Of a DNA stretch of 9,955 nucleotides, positions 6,593 through 9,955 are shown piece after piece. The position numbers and the translations under genes are program-made. Each line of letters begins with the position of its first letter. The stretch's first letter is position 1. The notes beneath the pieces were generated by a model. The model did no database searches. It saw only the letters and a program-made list of their open reading frames with translations, and had not been told where the DNA came from. The stretch is taken from contig QFOX01000065.1 in NCBI GenBank assembly GCA_003241645.1, forward strand, positions 1 to 9,955, given 5' to 3'. The DNA comes from Azospirillum brasilense. Lineage in GTDB: Bacteria; Pseudomonadota; Alphaproteobacteria; Rickettsiales; UBA3002.

Positions 6593-7644
6593 TAGTTGGC
6601 CTCCGCCTTTGGTTCTATGGGGCTAACCACATCACCCGCTTTCACGAACGCGCCTGCTTTGGCGATGACGCGCATTTCCGGCTGCACGCCCTCCACCAGC
6701 ACGGTATTATCCTGCCTTGATGTGAGTGTGATAGCTTGGCGAGCGGCTTTGTTTTCGGCATCCACCACCCATACGAAGCGCCCCTCGGAATCCTCCTGAA
6801 TGGCGGTGGCTGGCAGGGCAAGGCCTTGTGTGTCGCCCACCAGAATATCCCCGCGCACGAAGCTGCCGACGATGAGCGTGTTTTCTCCTTCAATCGCCAC
6901 GCGCACGGAAGCGGTGCGTGTGTTTGCATTAATCTGCGGCGCAATCAGCCGCACCGTGCCTTGCCATTCCTGATCGCTGCCGGTGACGGATAGCGTGACC
7001 GGCTGCTTCAGGCGCACCTGCGCCATGTCCGCTTCCGGCACCTTCAACTGCGCTTCGATTTGGCTACCTTGCGCGATGCGAAACAGCGGCTCGCTGGCAT
7101 TTACCAGCTGGCCGAGCGTGGCGCGGCGTTCATAAATCACGCCTGCTTGCGGTGCGGTGATGGTGGCGCGACGCACTGCCAGTTTTGCATCCTCAGCGCG
7201 TGCTTTGGCGGCTTCCATCGCGCTGCGTTTTTCAGCCACCGAGAGTTTGCTCACCGCGCCGCTATCTTTAATCGGTTCAATGCGGGCATATTCATCCCGC
7301 GCTTTCTGGTACTCCGCTTCCAACTGGCGGGCTTGCAGTTCCAGACTTTCTGCGTCCAGCACGGCCAGTTTCTGGCCTTTCTTCACGCTGTCGCCCACAT
7401 CGACGAAAAGCTCTTTCACGCGCACGCCAGAAAGCTCGGTCAGCACCGCGATTTCTTCACGCGGGATGAGCATACCGGTGGCGCTGATGCGTTGATGTAG
7501 CGTTTGCTCGGAAGGCTGTACCACCGATACGGCCAGTGATTCCGTGCTTACGGTTGCTTTGGGTTTCTCATCGCTTCCGAATAGTTTGAAGGCGGCATAT
7601 CCAGCGATAACGATGATGATGAATAAAAGAAGTTTGCGGCTCAT
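6592..7644 (-). CDS. RND efflux periplasmic adaptor (membrane fusion protein, HlyD/AcrA-like)
   Basis: This 350-residue protein bridges the inner-membrane RND permease and the outer-membrane channel. Residues 4-20 are a hydrophobic N-terminal anchor or uncleaved signal. No lipobox cysteine is present, so it is membrane-anchored rather than a lipoprotein, unlike AcrA. The first lipoyl half-motif is ~63-98 (LSGVRVKELFVDVGDSVKKG region). A helical hairpin spans ~99-160 and is short, so the contact with the outer-membrane factor may be tip-to-tip with a modest reach. The second lipoyl half is ~160-190 (TITAPQAGVI...), the beta-barrel ~195-270, and the membrane-proximal domain ~271-345 (ALPATAIQ onward). 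The start overlaps the outer-membrane factor stop as ATGA, and no recognisable Shine-Dalgarno precedes it. Its translation therefore probably depends on ribosomes finishing the upstream gene. It ends with TAATG into the permease. Family assignment is firm; substrate unknown. Confidence 0.95.
   Translation of the reverse strand: MSRKLLLFIIIVIAGYAAFKLFGSDEKPKATVSTESLAVSVVQPSEQTLHQRISATGMLIPREEIAVLTELSGVRVKELFVDVGDSVKKGQKLAVLDAESLELQARQLEAEYQKARDEYARIEPIKDSGAVSKLSVAEKRSAMEAAKARAEDAKLAVRRATITAPQAGVIYERRATLGQLVNASEPLFRIAQGSQIEAQLKVPEADMAQVRLKQPVTLSVTGSDQEWQGTVRLIAPQINANTRTASVRVAIEGENTLIVGSFVRGDILVGDTQGLALPATAIQEDSEGRFVWVVDAENKAARQAITLTSRQDNTVLVEGVQPEMRVIAKAGAFVKAGDVVSPIEPKAEAN
6600..6604 (-). promoter_or_regulatory. 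Strong ribosome binding site for the RND permease inside the adaptor gene
   Basis: GGAGG on the coding strand lies seven bases before the permease ATG at 6592, within the last codons of the adaptor. It supports the 6592 start over the in-frame ATG two codons later, and suggests the permease can recruit ribosomes independently. Confidence 0.7.
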
Positions 7645-9089
7645 GGGGTTGGCTCGTTCGTTGAGGTGGTTGGGGCGGGAATACCGCCGCCTAAGGCTTT
7701 GGTCAGCGCTGCGATGCGGCTGATATGTTCGACGTTTGCTTGCAGCGCATTCATCTCTGCCTGCATTGCGCTTATGTTCGCGTTTTCGGTGGCGATGCCA
7801 TCTGTGAGGCCTTGCTTGAAAAGTAGCGCCGCTTGCTGCTGGTTCTTTTGCTCCAGCGCAGCACTCTCGGCAGATTGTTCTTTATTCCGCTTGGCGGCAT
7901 TGGCCGCGCTTAAGAAACTCTCCACCTCCGTCATCGCATTCACCACCGTTTCGCGGTAGGCACTTGCGGCTTCAGACAGTTTCATATCCTGCGTTTTGGC
8001 AGCAGCCAGCCGTTTGCCCCAATCAAACAGCGGAATTGAAATCGCAGGCGTGCCGGTCAGCTGGATGGTCTTTCCCGGCAGTGGCGAGCCGGTGAGATTG
8101 TCGAGCTGGCTTAAGTTTCCACCAAGCGTGATGCGTGGATAGCGATCCGCTCTCAGTAGTTCCAGCTGCCCGGCCTCGCGCAGCACGGTGGCCTCAGCGC
8201 GGCGAATATCCGGGCGGTTGCGCAGCACATCCACGGGCGTATCGCCGAGTTCTGGCAGCTTAATGCTCGGTATAGAAGCAGCGGTTTCCCATTCCTTTTC
8301 CGGCGCGGCTTGCCCCATTAGCGCCGCCAGCTGCTGCTTGGCTGCGACCTCGTTTTTCACCGTGGTTTGCAAAGCACTTTTCGCATCCAGCGCGTTGCGC
8401 TTGGCGCTTGCCAGTTCGCTATCCGCAATCAGCCCCGCTTTATGTTTGATAGTGTGATATTCCGCGATCTTCTCTTGAGCGGCCACGATAGCTTCCTGTG
8501 CGATGCGCTGCTGCTGAAACCCGCGCATCTCCGCATAAAGGCGCACGGCCTCAGCAGTCACATTCGCACGCACCGCTGCAAGATCGGCCTTGGCATAGGC
8601 AAGCGTGGCTTTGTCCACGTCTTCCGCCGCGCCATACTGCCCCCAGAGCGGCAATTCCCACGAGCTATCGAGCCGTGCATTGTAAAAGCCGGTCGTCTTT
8701 TGCTGCCCGCCAGCCCCTGCGAACCCAACGTTATTGATGGCAAAATTTCCCTCGATCAGCCGGTTATATTGCGCATCGGTCGTGATGCCGAGTGTTGGCA
8801 GATAGTCCAGCGTGCGTGCTGATTCACGCGCTGCAAGCAGCCGGAAACGGGCTTGCTCCAGTGACAGGTTTTGCTGCTCCACACGCTCCAATAGCCCCAC
8901 CAGCACTTTATCATCTGTCTGCTTCCACCAATCCTGCGCGAGAGTAGCAGGTTTTTCTGCCGCCTCTACCGAGGGTGATTCGGCAAAGATTTCCGGCAGC
9001 TTCACATCAAGCGATGGCATGCCACGAAATTCACCACAGGCGGAAAGGCAAAGGGCAGAGGTGAGAAGTAATGCGGCGGTTTTATTCAT
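7641..9089 (-). CDS. TolC-like outer-membrane efflux lipoprotein, NodT/OprM type
   Basis: This 482-residue protein forms a trimeric channel crossing the outer membrane and periplasm. The signal peptide (residues 1-17) ends in the lipobox LSAC, so C18 should be lipidated; G19 rather than Asp at +2 is compatible with outer-membrane sorting. Two internally similar halves follow. The first has the outer-barrel strand region ~97-152 (ending SSWELPLWGQY). The second has the very typical NodT-family stretch PVDVLRNRPDIRRAEA at 285-300 and PAISIPLFDWGKR at 348-360. The rest is long Ala/Gln-rich helices (65-95, 160-255, 360-465) that build the periplasmic tunnel. The C-terminus is a short Pro/Thr/Glu tail. 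Length is normal for OprM-type proteins (about 460-500). It overlaps the SMR gene upstream and the adaptor downstream, both as ATGA. Gene order here is unusual in that the channel precedes adaptor and permease. Confidence 0.95.
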   Translation of the reverse strand: MNKTAALLLTSALCLSACGEFRGMPSLDVKLPEIFAESPSVEAAEKPATLAQDWWKQTDDKVLVGLLERVEQQNLSLEQARFRLLAARESARTLDYLPTLGITTDAQYNRLIEGNFAINNVGFAGAGGQQKTTGFYNARLDSSWELPLWGQYGAAEDVDKATLAYAKADLAAVRANVTAEAVRLYAEMRGFQQQRIAQEAIVAAQEKIAEYHTIKHKAGLIADSELASAKRNALDAKSALQTTVKNEVAAKQQLAALMGQAAPEKEWETAASIPSIKLPELGDTPVDVLRNRPDIRRAEATVLREAGQLELLRADRYPRITLGGNLSQLDNLTGSPLPGKTIQLTGTPAISIPLFDWGKRLAAAKTQDMKLSEAASAYRETVVNAMTEVESFLSAANAAKRNKEQSAESAALEQKNQQQAALLFKQGLTDGIATENANISAMQAEMNALQANVEHISRIAALTKALGGGIPAPTTSTNEPTP

Positions 9090-9421
9090 CCATGACCGCC
9101 TTTAGGTGCATAAAGGCTGGTTAGCACGACTCCGGCCACGATCAGCGCGATGCCAAGCAATTCCAGCGGGTGCGAGGATTCCTTAAAGTAAAACGCGCCG
9201 ATCAGCTTTGCGCCCACGATGCCCACACCCGCCCACAGCGCATAGACATAGCCCACCGGCAGGGTTTTGAGCGAAAGCGACATCATCCAAAACGCCATCA
9301 AGTAGCAAACCGCGACTGTGATCGACGGCCAGAGCTTGCTCATGCCCACCGAGAGCTTGAGCGCCGTGGTGCCGATGCATTCCAGCGTAATGGCGGCTAC
9401 TAAGTATCCGTATGCGATCAT
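9086..9421 (-). CDS. Small multidrug resistance (SMR) transporter, EmrE/QacE-like
   Basis: This 111-residue protein has four predicted inner-membrane helices (~4-21, 31-50, 57-76, 84-104). It aligns residue for residue with E. coli EmrE, as far as I can compare from memory. The essential proton/drug-binding E14 is in LVAAITLECIGTT. Y60 and W63 of the binding pocket are in YALWAGVGI, and the helix-3 glycines G65 and G67 are present. The W-P after helix 1 (KLWPS) is also typical. EmrE-type members are antiparallel dimers that exchange protons for quaternary ammonium and other cationic drugs. EmrE-like signatures favour drug export over guanidinium export (Gdx/SugE). K72 is an odd charged residue in helix 3, where I recall EmrE having Ser. 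The gene starts inside the TetR stop (ATGA) with a perfect GGAGG four bases upstream, and ends inside the outer-membrane factor start (ATGA). Confidence 0.94.
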   Translation of the reverse strand: MIAYGYLVAAITLECIGTTALKLSVGMSKLWPSITVAVCYLMAFWMMSLSLKTLPVGYVYALWAGVGIVGAKLIGAFYFKESSHPLELLGIALIVAGVVLTSLYAPKGGHG

Positions 9422-9955
9422 GCGGCCTCCGTGTCAGCGAGTAGGGAAAGCAGGTATTGATAGATTTTCTTGCGCTCTTTGCGGTTCAGCGGCTGCAAGC
9501 CTAAAGCCCGCAGCATGTAAATACCGTCAAGCGCCAGCAACACCGCCGCCTGCCGCTCGAATGTTTTTTGAGTGCGGGCAATATCATAGCGCCCTTCGAT
9601 AATCGGCTTCACATTGTCTAAAAGCGCAGGGTTATTCACCACCGCCGCGAGCAGCGCCGCGGCCTCGTCATCACGATCCATATCTTCTTCTGTGGCGCAG
9701 AGCAGTTCGGCCTTTACCATCGTTTCCGGCGTGCCGCCTAATTTTTCCCAGTGTTTATTGAAAGACTCCATATCCTTGGTGACATATTGATCGAGAATCG
9801 CCTGAAGCAGCGCTTGCTTGCTGGGGAAGTGGTATAAAATACCGCCCCGGCTGATGCCGCTTTTTTTCGCCACCGCCTCGAAGGTGAGGCTTGCCGCACC
9901 CGATTCCATCACCACTTCCAGCGCCTTTTCCAGAATCAGGTCGTAAGAACTATCC
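9418..9955 (-). CDS. TetR/AcrR-family transcriptional repressor, 5' end beyond window
   Basis: 178 residues are visible. The frame is open to the right edge, and the sequence before the first internal start candidates (SSYDLILEKALEVVMESG) is clearly helix 1 of a TetR DNA-binding domain. The true start is therefore outside the window. The HTH follows: LTFEAVAKKSGISRGGILYHF, then PSKQALLQAIL as helix 4, with the diagnostic YHF-xxK. The rest is the helical ligand-binding and dimerisation domain, including a hydrophobic stretch AAVLLALDGIYMLRALGL near the end. Family members repress their own operon and release DNA when a drug-like ligand binds. Here the repressor shares an ATGA overlap with the SMR pump, so it should be co-transcribed with and control the whole efflux operon; its operator should lie just to the right of the window. 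The ligand cannot be deduced. Confidence 0.92.
   Translation of the reverse strand, partial: DSSYDLILEKALEVVMESGAASLTFEAVAKKSGISRGGILYHFPSKQALLQAILDQYVTKDMESFNKHWEKLGGTPETMVKAELLCATEEDMDRDDEAAALLAAVVNNPALLDNVKPIIEGRYDIARTQKTFERQAAVLLALDGIYMLRALGLQPLNRKERKKIYQYLLSLLADTEAA
9426..9430 (-). promoter_or_regulatory. Ribosome binding site of the SMR gene, inside the TetR coding end
   Basis: GGAGG on the coding strand lies four bases before the ATG at 9421, within the last codons of the TetR gene. It confirms the SMR start and shows that the SMR gene has its own strong translation signal despite the ATGA overlap. Confidence 0.72.

Larger units (their letters stand above)
2268..9955 (-). other. Seven-gene efflux operon: TetR - SMR - outer-membrane factor - adaptor - RND permease - DUF2214-like - SDR
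   Basis: All seven genes run the same way. Successive junctions are ATGA, ATGA, ATGA, TAATG, an 8-base gap and a 9-base gap. No room exists for internal promoters outside coding sequence and no terminator is seen, so one transcript starting right of the window is the simplest reading. Control by the first gene's TetR product is inferred from family and position. Read-through into the HTH-helicase pair across the 63-base gap at the left is possible, because nothing there looks like a terminator. Confidence 0.8.

Noticed and set aside
7060..7500. Plus-strand open frame of 146 codons
   Set aside because: It is antisense to the adaptor gene, Phe/His/Ala-rich and without recognisable motifs. A second overlapping plus-strand frame in the same place shows that this is a composition effect.
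9418..9915. TetR start at the GTG at 9915
   Set aside because: That would delete helix 1 of the DNA-binding domain, which is plainly encoded upstream to the window edge.

Overview
The window comes from a Gram-negative bacterium, most likely a proteobacterium. It encodes a complete RND tripartite efflux system with an outer-membrane lipoprotein channel, which only makes sense in a two-membrane cell. I cannot place it below that level. Every gene I can support is on the minus strand, so transcription runs from right (9955) to left (1).

Right and centre (2268-9955) is a compact efflux operon. In transcription order it holds: a TetR-family repressor (5' end outside the window), an EmrE-type small multidrug resistance (SMR) pump, a NodT-type outer-membrane factor, an RND membrane fusion protein, an HAE1-type RND permease, a four-helix DUF2214-like membrane protein, and a classical short-chain dehydrogenase. 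Junctions are very tight. TetR/SMR, SMR/outer-membrane factor and outer-membrane factor/adaptor overlap as ATGA, and adaptor/permease overlaps as TAATG. The last two genes start 8-9 bases after the previous stop, with Shine-Dalgarno sequences that overlap that stop codon. The likely logic is that the repressor senses a toxic compound, the SMR pump moves it from cytoplasm to periplasm, and the RND complex carries it across the outer membrane. The dehydrogenase may modify a related compound; that last role is inference.

Left (1-2204) is a different kind of DNA. Hand-counted 60-base lines give 33% and 42% GC here (1141-1200, 661-720), against 50% (2281-2340), 53% (4441-4500) and 62% (5821-5880) in the efflux operon. 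It encodes a 63-residue excisionase/MerR-like helix-turn-helix protein. An ATGA overlap joins this to a large superfamily 1 (UPF1-like, COG1112-type) helicase, of which 672 residues are visible before it runs off the left edge. The helicase has a clear Walker A motif at residues 258-265, then a long predicted helical insertion. Its remaining catalytic motifs and any C-terminal effector domain lie outside the window. A small DNA-binding regulator coupled to a large helicase in AT-rich DNA is a reasonable candidate for an accessory, possibly anti-phage, module, but the visible part does not prove it. The helicase reading frame also contains a 16-base A run (T on the plus strand) near the edge, which is either a slippage site or an assembly weak point.

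No tRNA, rRNA, CRISPR array, insertion sequence or convincing terminator was seen. The only gap between genes longer than 10 bases is 2205-2267.
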